From: Nocardia sp. NBC_01329
GTDB lineage: Bacteria; Actinomycetota; Actinomycetes; Mycobacteriales; Mycobacteriaceae
Assembly: GCF_035956715.1 (NCBI RefSeq)
Contig: NZ_CP108381.1
Location: 1,984,001 to 2,048,000, forward strand
DNA: 64,000 nucleotides
Reading direction: 5' to 3'
The translations under genes were made by a program, and so were the position numbers. This document shows positions 34,891 through 44,238 of the stretch, piece after piece. The first letter of the stretch is position 1; each line of letters opens with the position of its first letter. Under the pieces are notes generated by a model. That model made no database searches, was not told the DNA's origin, and saw nothing but the letters and a program-made list of their open reading frames with translations.

Positions 34891-36173
34891 CCGACGCTGT
34901 GACCAGTCGCGACACGGCGACAACAGTATCCGAGCGCACGGTCACCGGCGCGTCGATCACGCTGGACTCGGTCGTCAAACGGTTCAAGGGCCAGCAGAAA
35001 CCGGCCGTGGAACGTCTCGACCTGGAGATCCCCGCCGGCGAGATCGTCGCGTTCGTGGGCCCGTCCGGCTGCGGGAAGACCACCACGCTCAAGATGATCA
35101 ACCGGTTGATCGAACCCACCGAGGGCCGCATCTTCATCGACGGCCGTGATGTCACCAGAGAGGACCCCGACAAACTACGGCAGTCGATCGGTTATGTCAT
35201 TCAGTCCGGTGGGCTGTTCCCGCACTGGTCGGTCGCCAAGAATGTCGGCGCCATCCCGCGGGTGCTCGGCTGGGACAAGAAACGGATCGCCGAGCGGACC
35301 GAATACCTGCTCGATCTGGTCGGCCTCGACCCCACGATCTTCGCCGACCGGTTGCCCAAGGATATGTCGGGTGGGCAGCAGCAGCGGGTCGGCGTGGCCC
35401 GCGCCCTCGCCGCCGACCCGCCGGTCCTGCTCATGGACGAGCCATTCGGCGCGGTCGACCCCATCACCCGGGCCCGTCTGCAGGACAGCCTGATCGCGAT
35501 CCAGCACGAACTCGGTAAGACGATCGTGATCGTCACCCACGATTTCGAGGAGGCCACCAAACTCGGTGACAAGGTGCTGATCCTCTCCGAGGGCGGGCAT
35601 ATGGAGCAGTACGCCGCCCCGGAGGACATCCTCACCGATCCGGCCACTCCGTTCGTGGAGGAATTCGTCGGATCCGGTGCGAAACTCGCGTATCTGACTG
35701 TCTCGCGAGTCCGGGATGTCACCTCTGACAAGGTGGTCACGGCCCGGATCGGTGAATCCGCGCCGGCAGTGATCGAACGCGCGAAGTCCGCCGGGCACAG
35801 CTGGGTCGTCGTCGTCGACAGTGCCGGGCGGCCGCGGTCGTGGCCGACGCTGACCGAGCTCGCGACCAAACCCGAGGTCTCCGATTTCCTCGATCGGCGG
35901 CTGCCCGTCGTCGCCCGGTCCTCGACCCTCAACGACGCGCTCGACGCCATGCTCGCGACCAGTCAGGGCGCCGCGTTGGTCACCGACGGACGCGGTGCGG
36001 TGGTCGGCTCACTGAGCATCGATTCGGTCACCGAGGTGATCCGCGACAAACTCGCCGACGCGCGCTCCGACGAAGAAGACCCGTCCTATGTGACCTACGT
36101 CGACGGCACGGACCCGGCACCCACTCCGGTGGTCGCCGCCGACGACGAACCCGGATCGGCCGGGCAGGCATGA
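34887..36173 (+). CDS. Osmoprotectant ABC transporter ATPase with C-terminal CBS region
   Basis: 428 residues from GTG 34887; AAGGAGG at 34876-34882 is supplied by the last repeat unit. Walker A is GPSGCGKTTT, the Q-loop is IQSGGLFPHWSV, the signature is MSGGQQQR and Walker B is VLLMDEPFGAVDP. The tail (about residues 270-400) looks like the CBS-domain module of OpuCA/ProV, which senses ionic strength. It powers uptake of compatible solutes or quaternary amines. ATGA overlap with permease 2. Confidence 0.9.
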   Translation: MTDAVTSRDTATTVSERTVTGASITLDSVVKRFKGQQKPAVERLDLEIPAGEIVAFVGPSGCGKTTTLKMINRLIEPTEGRIFIDGRDVTREDPDKLRQSIGYVIQSGGLFPHWSVAKNVGAIPRVLGWDKKRIAERTEYLLDLVGLDPTIFADRLPKDMSGGQQQRVGVARALAADPPVLLMDEPFGAVDPITRARLQDSLIAIQHELGKTIVIVTHDFEEATKLGDKVLILSEGGHMEQYAAPEDILTDPATPFVEEFVGSGAKLAYLTVSRVRDVTSDKVVTARIGESAPAVIERAKSAGHSWVVVVDSAGRPRSWPTLTELATKPEVSDFLDRRLPVVARSSTLNDALDAMLATSQGAALVTDGRGAVVGSLSIDSVTEVIRDKLADARSDEEDPSYVTYVDGTDPAPTPVVAADDEPGSAGQA

Positions 36174-36907
36174 ACCGGCTGCGCCGCCTGCCCATCGACG
36201 TATGGTTCGAGCCGCTCATCATCGCCGTCATCGGTATCGGATACCTGCTGTGGTACCGGTCTTCGACGTTCACCGAGACCGAAAGCGCTTCGCTGGGCTG
36301 GGCGAACTTGCAGAACACCATCCTCGAACACATCGAACTGACCGTGGTCGCCACGGTGATCGTGGTCGTGATCGCGATTCCACTGGGCATCGCGTTGACC
36401 CGGCCCGCACTGAAACGGTTCGAACCCGTCGCGGTCAATATCGCCAATATCGGCCAGGCCGCGCCCGCGGTCGGCCTGCTGGTCCTTTTCACGTTCTGGC
36501 TGGGCACCGGATTCCGGACCGCGATAGTCGGTCTCGTCGTCTACGCGATCCTGCCGATCCTGCAGAACACGATCGTCGGCCTGCGGCAGGTGGATCAGCG
36601 CACCATCGAGGCCTCGCGTGGAATCGGCTATTCGGGCACTCGCACGCTGTTCCAGGTGGAATTGCCGCTGGCAGTGCCGGTGATCCTCAACGGTGTACGG
36701 ACCGCCCTGGTCATTCTGGTCGGCACCGCGACGCTGAGTACGTTCATCGGCGCCACCAGCCTCGGCACGCTGATCACCACCGGCGTCACCCTGTTCCTGC
36801 CCAAACTGCTCATCTCCGGTGCGATTCTGGTCGGGCTGCTGGCGTTGACGATCGACTGGCTGGGCCGACTCGTCGAACTGGCCGCAACCCCTCGAGGTGT
36901 GTCATGA
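36170..36907 (+). CDS. Osmoprotectant-type ABC transporter permease 2
   Basis: 245 residues from ATG 36170 (ATGA overlap with the ATPase). The BPD fold shows an EAA loop (GLRQVDQRTIEASRGIGYSGTRTLFQVELPLAVPVI), close to that of permease 1 and typical of OpuCB/OpuCD pairs. Heterodimeric permeases of this type work with one ATPase and one binding lipoprotein. Overlaps the next gene by 4 nt. Confidence 0.9.
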   Translation: MNRLRRLPIDVWFEPLIIAVIGIGYLLWYRSSTFTETESASLGWANLQNTILEHIELTVVATVIVVVIAIPLGIALTRPALKRFEPVAVNIANIGQAAPAVGLLVLFTFWLGTGFRTAIVGLVVYAILPILQNTIVGLRQVDQRTIEASRGIGYSGTRTLFQVELPLAVPVILNGVRTALVILVGTATLSTFIGATSLGTLITTGVTLFLPKLLISGAILVGLLALTIDWLGRLVELAATPRGVS

Positions 36908-37890
36908 GTTCGGCACCGGCGCGACTGGTCACTACGGTCTCGGTTCTCCTCGCGGCGGTCTCGCTGCTCGCCGGCTGCGGGCTGGTGAGCTCATCGGGCA
37001 CCTTCCACGAGGCGCGGCTACCGGACGGGCAGCGTCCCCTGGACGGTGCGGAGCTCGTCGTGACCTCGAAGAGCTTCACCGAGGGCGTCCTGCTGGGCAA
37101 GATCACCGCGACCTACCTGGCGGCGGCCGGCGCCGAGGTCACCGACCTCACCGGGGCACCGGGTTCGGCCTCCTCACGACAGGCCCAGCTGAACGGCGAC
37201 GCCGATATCCTCTGGGAGTACACCGGCACGGGCTGGGTGAACTACCACAACCAGACCGAGACGATCTCTGATCCCCAGGAACTCTGGCAGCGCGTCCACG
37301 ACATCGAAAAACGCGATTACGACCTGGAATGGATGCCCCCGGCCAACTTCAACGACACCTACGCGTTCGGCGCGTCCACCCCGGCCGCCGAACGGCTCGG
37401 CGTGAAATCGCTGTCGGATGTCGCGGCGCTGCCCGTAGGCGACCGCACCTTCTGCGTGGACGACGAATTCTTCAGCCGCTCGGACGGTTTCATCCCGATG
37501 CTGCAGAAGTACGGTATCCCCTACAACGACCCCAACGGCGTCCCGGCGGCCAACGTGACCCGGATGGATGCCGGGGTCGTCTACACGGCGACCGCCAAGA
37601 GCCAGCCCTGCAATTTCGGCATGGTCTACACCACCGACGGCCGGGTGAAGAATCTGAACCTCGTCGTGCTCGACGACGATCGGAAATTCTTTCTGCCCTA
37701 CAGCGGTACGGCGGTCGTGCGCGGTGAGATCGCCGACCGCTACCCGGAACTGGCTCCGTTGCTCGGGACGATCTCCGAACTGCTGACCGACGATCTGATG
37801 CAGGAACTCAACGGACGCGTCGATATCGACGGTGAGGACCCCTCCGATGTCGCCTACGACTGGCTGAAGAGCGAGAATCTGGTCGACTAG
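36904..37890 (+). CDS. Osmoprotectant substrate-binding lipoprotein
   Basis: 328 residues from ATG 36904. The signal peptide ends in lipobox LLAGC (about residues 21-25), so it is anchored outside the membrane. The OpuAC/ProX-type domain follows: ELVVTSKSFTEGVLLGKI, ILWEYTGTGWVNY and FFLPYSGTAVVRGEIADRYPEL. The Tyr/Trp-rich segments suit an aromatic cage for a quaternary amine such as betaine or choline. Last component of the transporter; 28 nt later comes the monooxygenase. Confidence 0.9.
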   Translation: MSSAPARLVTTVSVLLAAVSLLAGCGLVSSSGTFHEARLPDGQRPLDGAELVVTSKSFTEGVLLGKITATYLAAAGAEVTDLTGAPGSASSRQAQLNGDADILWEYTGTGWVNYHNQTETISDPQELWQRVHDIEKRDYDLEWMPPANFNDTYAFGASTPAAERLGVKSLSDVAALPVGDRTFCVDDEFFSRSDGFIPMLQKYGIPYNDPNGVPAANVTRMDAGVVYTATAKSQPCNFGMVYTTDGRVKNLNLVVLDDDRKFFLPYSGTAVVRGEIADRYPELAPLLGTISELLTDDLMQELNGRVDIDGEDPSDVAYDWLKSENLVD

Positions 37891-37918
37891 GACATCCACC
37901 TCGCCTGAAGGAGATCCG

Positions 37919-38962
37919 ATGATCACCATCCTGGGAAGCGGTATCGCCGGTACCGCTCTGGCCGGCGCCCTGTCGAGGTCCGGGCGGCCGGTCACGGTCT
38001 ATGAGCAGCGCGACGGCGGGGGCGGCGGGGCTTTCCTGATCCTGGACGGCCGCGGCCATCGCAGCCTCGTCTCCCTCGGTGTGCCGGAGCAGGATCTGCA
38101 CGCCGCCTCGTATCCACTGAGCGAACTGCGGTACACCCCCGACGACGGGGTGACGCGGCGGCGGCCGAGCGAGGGGCATCGGTTCTGGCTGCGCAGCGAT
38201 CTGATCGCGGTGCTGAAACGGTTCGCACTGGACGCGGGCGCCGCGATCAGCTACGGCAGCCCGATCGCCGAAGTGGCGGTCGACGCGTCGAGCGGGCACA
38301 CCACCTTGCGAATCGGTAGCCGCACGGTCACCGCGCGGGACCTGGTCATCGGTGCCGACGGTATCGACTCGGTCGCGCGGGCAGGTACCGAACCCGGCCG
38401 GACTCCGGAGTACGCGGGCGATGTCGTGATCTACGGGATGACCGCGAAACCGGTGGAGTGCCCCACCGACCCCTTTGTTCTGCACTTCCACGCCGAATCC
38501 GCCGCCGGCACCCGTCCGGCCACCACCTTCGGGCATATCTGGCGGCCCGGTGCCGATGCGGCGCTGTGGTTTTTGCGTATCGAGCGGGAACCGCTCCCGC
38601 TCGCCGAGACCGGGGTCGTCCCGGCCGGCCGCTGGGCAGCGGAGGTCGCCGAGGCGGCACCTACCTCTGTGCGAGAGCTGACCGAGCTGCTGGTCGCGGC
38701 GACAGCGCAGGTCCACGTTTCCAATGCTCGCAATGTCGCGCTGACGGCCGCCGCGGCCCCGGTGACCCCGGTGATCCTGGTCGGCGACGCAGACCACGCC
38801 ATCACGCCCGCGGCCGGGGTGGGGGCGCGGGAAGGTATCGAGGACATCGAAGCGGTCTACCACGCGATCGTCACCGGCGGCTCCCCGGCCGAGGCCATGA
38901 TCGCCCGCCGCCGCGTGATATCCGAGGAACGGGAGCGCGTGGCCCGGCGGATGCGGGCGTGA
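37919..38962 (+). CDS. FAD-dependent monooxygenase
   Basis: 347 residues from ATG 37919, with GAAGGAG about 6 nt upstream. The dinucleotide motif ILGSGIAGTALAGALSRSG, the GD motif VGDADHAITPAAGVGAREGIED and the DG motif region LVIGADGIDSVAR identify a class A flavin monooxygenase. It probably hydroxylates a small molecule. Sharing the transporter operon suggests it may act on the imported substrate, though this is inference. Confidence 0.8.
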   Translation: MITILGSGIAGTALAGALSRSGRPVTVYEQRDGGGGGAFLILDGRGHRSLVSLGVPEQDLHAASYPLSELRYTPDDGVTRRRPSEGHRFWLRSDLIAVLKRFALDAGAAISYGSPIAEVAVDASSGHTTLRIGSRTVTARDLVIGADGIDSVARAGTEPGRTPEYAGDVVIYGMTAKPVECPTDPFVLHFHAESAAGTRPATTFGHIWRPGADAALWFLRIEREPLPLAETGVVPAGRWAAEVAEAAPTSVRELTELLVAATAQVHVSNARNVALTAAAAPVTPVILVGDADHAITPAAGVGAREGIEDIEAVYHAIVTGGSPAEAMIARRRVISEERERVARRMRA

Positions 38963-38970
38963 GGGGATCC

Positions 38971-39549
38971 ATGGCCAAGGAATTCGCGCAGCTGGACGGA
39001 CCTTTGCGGCAGTTCATCGAGGCGCAGGCGATGTTCTTCGTCGCCACCGCACCGTCGGACGGCGGCCGGGTCAACGTATCGCCGAAGGGGTATCAGGACA
39101 CGTTCGCGATCCTCGACGAGCACACCGTCGCGTATCTGGATCTGTTCGGCAGCGGCGTGGAAACGATCTCGCACCTGCGTGAGAACGGCCGGATCACGCT
39201 GATGTTCTGTTCGTTCACCCGCAACTCGCGCATCCTGCGGCTGTTCGGGTCGGGCCGGGTCGTACGTCCCGACGATGCCGAATTCACCTCGTTGAGAGTC
39301 AATTTCGGTATCGAACATCCCGGCGTTCGCGCGGTGGTCGTGATCGAGGTCGAACGTATCGCCGACGCGTGCGGATATGCCGTCCCCTACTACGAATTCG
39401 TCGGCGAACGCCCCGTACTGGACAAACACCATGCCGGGCAGCCCGACGAGAAGTTCGCGCGCCGGATCGCGGGCGACAACGGGCACAGCATCGACGGCCT
39501 GCCGGCGCTGGAGCCCGACCATCCACTGCCGTCCCGGGTCCCGCGCTGA
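38971..39549 (+). CDS. Pyridoxamine 5'-phosphate oxidase family protein
   Basis: 192 residues from ATG 38971, 8 nt after the previous stop, with GAGGGG as ribosome site; GTG 38959 would give a GTGA overlap but is less well spaced. The split-barrel flavin fold shows AMFFVATAPSDGGRVNVSPKG, ILDEHTVAYLDLFGSG and NGRITLMFCSF. Members bind FMN or F420 and act as oxidoreductases. Likely the last gene of the ABC operon. Confidence 0.8.
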   Translation: MAKEFAQLDGPLRQFIEAQAMFFVATAPSDGGRVNVSPKGYQDTFAILDEHTVAYLDLFGSGVETISHLRENGRITLMFCSFTRNSRILRLFGSGRVVRPDDAEFTSLRVNFGIEHPGVRAVVVIEVERIADACGYAVPYYEFVGERPVLDKHHAGQPDEKFARRIAGDNGHSIDGLPALEPDHPLPSRVPR

Positions 39550-39668
39550 CCGAGCACGGTGGGCAAGGGCCTCGGTGCCCGGCCGGGTAGAGCTGATATC
39601 GCTGACGTCGCCTTGGCGGCCGGACTCGGAGCGGACGGTGTCTGCTCCTCAGCGGTACCGTTATCCGT

Positions 39669-40130
39669 TCATGCCGTTTCGTTCAGCTTTTCGAGGATGC
39701 GGTCGGCGATCGTGGCCAGGGCGTTCACCTGGTCGTCGGTGAGTGCGTCGAAGACCAACTCCCGAACAGTGTCGACATGGCTCGGTGCCGCCTGCTCGAT
39801 CGCGGCGCGCCCCTGGTCGGTGAGCACGATATAGGCCCCGCGGGCGTCGTCCGGGCAGTCCTCGCGCAGCACCAGCCCACGACGCTGCATCCGGCCGAGG
39901 TGATGTGACAGCCGGCTCTTTTCCCATTGCAGGGCCTGTCGGAGTTCCCCTATGCGAATTCGCGGCTCGGGCCGGTCGGTGAGCTGGACCAGTACGTCGA
40001 AATCGGCCAGCGACAGACCGGACTCGTGCTGAAGCTGCCGGTGCAGGTGAGCGACCAGCTGTGCGTGCATCGCGAGATAACCCCGCCAGGCATGGCGCTC
40101 ACGGTCATCGAGCCATCGCGTCTCGGGCAT
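39669..40130 (-). CDS. MarR family transcriptional regulator
   Basis: 153 residues from ATG 40130. The winged helix is plain: SGLSLADFDVLVQLTD, ALQWEKSRLSHHLGRMQRRGLVLRE and then GAYIVLTDQGRAAIEQA. It is divergent from the YceI gene, with an inverted repeat between them, and probably controls both. Confidence 0.85.
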   Translation of the reverse strand: MPETRWLDDRERHAWRGYLAMHAQLVAHLHRQLQHESGLSLADFDVLVQLTDRPEPRIRIGELRQALQWEKSRLSHHLGRMQRRGLVLREDCPDDARGAYIVLTDQGRAAIEQAAPSHVDTVRELVFDALTDDQVNALATIADRILEKLNETA

Positions 40131-40150
40131 ATGGCCAGCATAGCGAAGTA

Positions 40151-40198
40151 GTTGACATATCACCAACCGCGGGCGCAAGCTTTAGGTGACACATCAAC
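40151..40198. promoter_or_regulatory. MarR/YceI divergent operator region
   Basis: GTTGACATATCACC (40151-40164) and GGTGACACATCAAC (40185-40198) form an inverted repeat matching in 10 of 14 positions, separated by 20 bp. The left arm includes TTGACA, a -35-like element reading towards YceI. A MarR dimer on each arm is a reasonable model. Confidence 0.5.
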
Positions 40199-40219
40199 AA
40201 CAAGGACTCGGAGGCTCGA

Positions 40220-40792
40220 ATGACAACCGCGACGAATGTGAACGAGCTGAGCGGAACCTATGCACTGGACCCGACCCATACCCGGGTCGGTTTCGTGACC
40301 AGGCATGCGATGGTGACCAAGGTGCGCGGGGCGTTCAACGAATTCACCGGTAGCGCGTATTTCGACGGTGAGAACCCCACCAACTCCTCGGGCGAGGTGA
40401 CGATCCAGGTGGCCAGCATCGACACCCGCAATGCCGATCGCGACAACCATCTGCGCGGCCTCGATTTCCTGGGCCTGGACGAATACCCCGAGATCACCTT
40501 CCGCTCGACAGCGATCACTCCGACCGGCCCGGACGCGTTCGATGTCACCGGCGACCTCACCATCAAAGGCGTCACCCGGCCCGTGACGATCCCGTTCACT
40601 TTCGAAGGACAGGTCACCGACCCGTTCGGCAATGTCCGGGTCGGTTTCGAGGGTTCGGCCGGTATCAACCGCAAAGACTTCGGCATCACCTGGAACGCGG
40701 CCCTGGAAACCGGTGGTGTGCTGGTCGCCGACAAGGTCGTCCTGGAATTCGAGGTCTCCGCGATCAAACAGGACCCCGCGGCGCGGAGCTGA
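40220..40792 (+). CDS. YceI family protein
   Basis: 190 residues from ATG 40220. The lipocalin-like YceI fold is clear: GTYALDPTHTRVGFVTRHAMVTKVRGAFNEFTG, a DNHLRGLDFLGLDEYPEITFRST centre and FGNVRVGFEGSAGINRKDFGI near the end. YceI proteins bind isoprenoid-type lipids. No signal peptide, so cytoplasmic. Likely controlled by the divergent MarR. Confidence 0.9.
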   Translation: MTTATNVNELSGTYALDPTHTRVGFVTRHAMVTKVRGAFNEFTGSAYFDGENPTNSSGEVTIQVASIDTRNADRDNHLRGLDFLGLDEYPEITFRSTAITPTGPDAFDVTGDLTIKGVTRPVTIPFTFEGQVTDPFGNVRVGFEGSAGINRKDFGITWNAALETGGVLVADKVVLEFEVSAIKQDPAARS

Positions 40793-40954
40793 CTCGACGC
40801 CGAGGGCCCAGCCGGTCGACACCTTCACCGAAACCCAGTGGATAATTGTGCAATCGGAGATCCAGCCCTACCCGTTCTGACACATGCTGGGCCGTTGACC
40901 GAAGCGATGAGGATCGGCTCGCCGCCAGCCGCACCACCTCGAAACACGTTCGGT

Positions 40955-40984
40955 TTCAGTGTATCTCGTGCGCGATACACCGAA
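40955..40984. promoter_or_regulatory. Palindromic operator upstream of SDR gene
   Basis: TTCAGTGTATC (40955-40965) and GATACACCGAA (40974-40984) are inverted repeats matching in 10 of 11 positions around an 8-bp spacer, in the 316-nt gap before the SDR gene. The layout is TetR-like, but no TetR gene lies nearby, so the regulator would act in trans. The rest of the gap shows nothing coding. Confidence 0.45.
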
Positions 40985-41108
40985 CTGGCCGCAGGTGTTC
41001 GGATAACATCCCCCGTGCTGCCCGGTCTGTCTCCGACCGACCCGAAGCGATGGTGGAGCCACTCCCGGCGCCCTCCACCTTCACGGCAGTTCAGGAAGGA
41101 AGATTGCC

Positions 41109-41897
41109 ATGGATCTGGAACTGACCGGCAGAACAGCGGTTGTCACCGGAGCGAGCCGCGGGATCGGATTGGCCATCGCCGAGGCGCTGACCGCCGAAGG
41201 TGTGCAGGTCGTCGGGGGCGCACGGACCATTACCCCCGAACTCGAAAAGGCCAGCGTCGCCGCGATCTCGGCCGATCTGAGCACCCCGGAGGGAGCGACG
41301 CGGCTGATCGACGGTGCACTCGCCGAGCTCGGCGGTATCGATATTCTGGTCAACAATGTGGGTGCCGGTGATGCGGATCTACTGGGGTTGGGTGGTTTTC
41401 TCGACGTCACCGATGATCAGTGGCGGAAGCTGTTCGACCTCAATCTCTTCAGCGCTGTCTGGGCGACCCGGGCGGCCCTGCCGAGTCTGCTGCAACGGCG
41501 TGGATCGATCGTGAACATCTCCTCGATCTTCGCCCGCACCCCGACCCCCGGCCCGATAGGCTACAGCGAGGCCAAGGCCGCTCTGTCCGCACTCGGCAAA
41601 CGGCTCAGCGACGAGTTCGGCCCGCGCGGGGTGCGGGTCAACACCGTATCGCCAGGGGTCGTGGGTAGCCCGCTGTGGCTCGGGCCGGATAGCTTCGGGA
41701 CCAACGTTGCCGCAGCACAAGGTATTTCGCATGAGGAACTGGTCGCCGGCCTCGGCGATATTTTCAATGTCGCCTCCGGTCGGATCTCCGAGCCGGAAGA
41801 GGTGGCGGCACTGATCACCTTCCTCGTTTCCGATAAATCCGCCAATATCGTGGGCGCGGATCTCGTCATCGACGGCGGCACTATCAAGACCGTCTGA
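41109..41897 (+). CDS. SDR family oxidoreductase
   Basis: 262 residues from ATG 41109, with GGAAGG about 8 nt upstream. The classical SDR motifs are TGASRGIGLAIAEAL, NNVGAG, the active-site Ser (NISSIFA) and YSEAK, and a C-terminal NIVGADLVIDGG. It would reduce or oxidise an alcohol or keto group with NAD(P). Monocistronic; substrate unknown. Confidence 0.85.
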   Translation: MDLELTGRTAVVTGASRGIGLAIAEALTAEGVQVVGGARTITPELEKASVAAISADLSTPEGATRLIDGALAELGGIDILVNNVGAGDADLLGLGGFLDVTDDQWRKLFDLNLFSAVWATRAALPSLLQRRGSIVNISSIFARTPTPGPIGYSEAKAALSALGKRLSDEFGPRGVRVNTVSPGVVGSPLWLGPDSFGTNVAAAQGISHEELVAGLGDIFNVASGRISEPEEVAALITFLVSDKSANIVGADLVIDGGTIKTV

Positions 41898-41938
41898 CGT
41901 CTCGACGAGCCGGGCGCGATCGGAACACGGCGAGTTGG

Positions 41939-44176
41939 TCATGGGGCCGCGAGCGCCCGCGACGTGGGCGTTTCGCGGCCGGTGTAGTCGGCCACCGGTC
42001 CCTCGAAAAGCACTGTGCCGCCGTGCCTGCCCGGACCCGGGCCGAGGTCGATCAGCCAGTCCGCGTGCCGGATCACCTCCAGGTTGTGCTCGATGACGAG
42101 GACCGTGTGACCGTCGTCCACCAGTGCGTCGAGCACCCGCAGCAGCGTATCGATATCGGCCGGATGCAGTCCGGTGGTCGGCTCGTCCAGTAGATACACG
42201 GCGGGTTCGGGCGATTCCCGTAGTTCTTTGGCGATCTTGAGGCGCTGGCATTCACCGCCGGACAGCCCGCTCAGCGATTCACCCAGTCGCAGATACCCGA
42301 GCCCGACTTCGTCGAGCCGGCCCAGCGCTCGGGTGATCGCCGGTTCGGCCAGTCGCTGCAGGGCCTGGCTTACGGTGAGCTCGTCGACATCGGCGATGGA
42401 CAGACCGTCCACTGTGTGGGCGAGCGCTTCGGGGGTGAACCGCCGACCGCGGCAACTGTCGCAGACCATTTCCCGGCCGTCCATGAACGCGAGGTCGGTG
42501 TAGAGGACGCCCAGCCCGCCGCAATCCGCACAGCCTCCTTCGGAGTTGGCGCTGAACAGCGCCACGGGCGCCCGGGTGTGCCGGGCGAAGAGCTTGCGGA
42601 TCGCGGGAGCGATACCGGTATAGGTGATCGGGGTGGAACGGCGATTGGCGCTCACCGGTTTCTGATCGACCACTATCGCCTTGTGCTCGGCGGCGAATTC
42701 GGCTGCCAAGCTGGACTTTCCGGATCCGGCCACGCCGGTGAGCACAGTCAGGACCCCGGCGGGGATATCCACGCAGACTCCGCGCAGATTATTGCGGCGC
42801 GCATCGGCCACGGCGAGTTTTCCGGTGGCGGGGCGCGTGTCCGGCTCGGCCGGGCGCTGCCGCGCCAACGCGCGAGCTGTCGGCGTATCCGCCGCGCGAA
42901 GCTCGGTGAACGTTCCCTGGAACACCAGGCGCCCACCCGCCGCGCCCGCACCGGGGCCGAGCTCCACGATCTGATCGGCGCAGGCCATCACGGCCGGATC
43001 GTGTTCGACGACCAGCACGCTGTTCCCACTGTCGCGTAATCGGGCGAGCAGCCGGATCATCGACTCGACATCGGTGGGATGCAGGCCGACGGTCGGCTCG
43101 TCGACCACGTAGGTCATTTCGACGAGGCTGGAACCCAGGTGTCTCACCGTTTTGATCCGCTGGGATTCGCCCCCGGACAGTGTCGTCGTGGCCCGGCCGA
43201 GCGTGAGGTAGCCGAGTCCGATGGTGGTCATCGCCTCCAGCCGGGCGCGCAAGGCTTCGACCACCGGGGCAATTCGGGGCACGTCGACGGTCGCGACGAG
43301 GGCGGCGAGTTCGGTGACCTCCATCCGGGACATCTCGCCGATCGTGTGGCCCAGTACGGTGACGGCGCGCGATTGCTTGTTCAGCCGGTCACCGTCGCAT
43401 TCGGCGCAGCGTTCGGAGCGGGTGAACCGGCGGATCGTCTCCTGTTTACGTTCGGACAGGTTATCGGATGTGTGCAGGTGAATCCGCTCGAATCGCTCTA
43501 CGATGCCCTCGTAGTCCTCGGGCGGACGGCGGCCGAGTTGTGCTGCCGCGGCGCCGCCGTGCAGTAGTGCCTCCCGTTCGAGCCCACTCCATTCCCGTAC
43601 TGGCGTATCGGCATCGAAGACGCCGATACCCGCGTACTGCTCGTACCAGTACCCACCATGGCCGAACCCCGGCAGCAGCACCGCGCCGCCGGCCAAACTC
43701 TTGTCCAGGTCGAGGAACAATTCGGTGGCGCTCACCACGACGTCACCCAGCCCTGAGCAAGCCGGGCACATCCCCGCCGGTTCGTTGAAGGAGAAATGGT
43801 TGGATTCCCCGACCTGCGGCTCACCGATCCGGGAGTACAGCAGGCGCAGATAGGTCCAGGTGTCGGTGATGGTGCCGACCGTCGAGCGGGCATTGCCGCC
43901 GATGCGGCGCTGGTCGATCACCACCACCGGGGAGATCCCGTCGATATGGTCGACCTCCGGTCGCGCCCACTTCGGCAATCGGTTGCGCACGAACGGCGGA
44001 TAGGTCTCGTTGAGCTGGAAGCCCGCCTCCGCCGCCACGGTATCGAATACCAGCGATGACTTGCCGGATCCGGACCGCCCGGCGAAAACGACCAGCCGGT
44101 GGCGGGGGATGTCGAGGTCCAGACCATCCAGGTTGTGCGTCCGCGCGCCGCGGATCGTGATGCTGCTCGTGTCCAT
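41939..44176 (-). CDS. UvrA paralogue (drug-resistance type, UvrA2-like)
   Basis: 745 residues from ATG 44176, shorter than housekeeping UvrA (about 950). Two ABC modules: AGRSGSGKSSLVF with LSGGESQRIK, and GVAGSGKSSLAAEF with LSGGECQRLK. Zinc hairpins include CPACSGLGDV, CAECDGDR, CADCGGLG and CDSCRGRR. The length suggests that the UvrB-binding region is reduced, as in the UvrA2/DrrC group linked to resistance to DNA-damaging antibiotics. It is divergent from a WYL regulator with a 62-nt gap. Confidence 0.8.
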   Translation of the reverse strand: MDTSSITIRGARTHNLDGLDLDIPRHRLVVFAGRSGSGKSSLVFDTVAAEAGFQLNETYPPFVRNRLPKWARPEVDHIDGISPVVVIDQRRIGGNARSTVGTITDTWTYLRLLYSRIGEPQVGESNHFSFNEPAGMCPACSGLGDVVVSATELFLDLDKSLAGGAVLLPGFGHGGYWYEQYAGIGVFDADTPVREWSGLEREALLHGGAAAAQLGRRPPEDYEGIVERFERIHLHTSDNLSERKQETIRRFTRSERCAECDGDRLNKQSRAVTVLGHTIGEMSRMEVTELAALVATVDVPRIAPVVEALRARLEAMTTIGLGYLTLGRATTTLSGGESQRIKTVRHLGSSLVEMTYVVDEPTVGLHPTDVESMIRLLARLRDSGNSVLVVEHDPAVMACADQIVELGPGAGAAGGRLVFQGTFTELRAADTPTARALARQRPAEPDTRPATGKLAVADARRNNLRGVCVDIPAGVLTVLTGVAGSGKSSLAAEFAAEHKAIVVDQKPVSANRRSTPITYTGIAPAIRKLFARHTRAPVALFSANSEGGCADCGGLGVLYTDLAFMDGREMVCDSCRGRRFTPEALAHTVDGLSIADVDELTVSQALQRLAEPAITRALGRLDEVGLGYLRLGESLSGLSGGECQRLKIAKELRESPEPAVYLLDEPTTGLHPADIDTLLRVLDALVDDGHTVLVIEHNLEVIRHADWLIDLGPGPGRHGGTVLFEGPVADYTGRETPTSRALAAP

Positions 44177-44238
44177 GAACCCGACGCTAGGGGTAGATGT
44201 GGCCGTTTTCTGACCGCGATCGAGGGAAGAATAGTCCT

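Noticed and set aside
34598..35149. Long alternative-frame repeat ORFs (units such as MNPLCTASADR, and minus-strand frames)
   Set aside because: Five of six frames stay open because the unit is 33 bp; only the 34555-34890 frame has operon-like overlaps.
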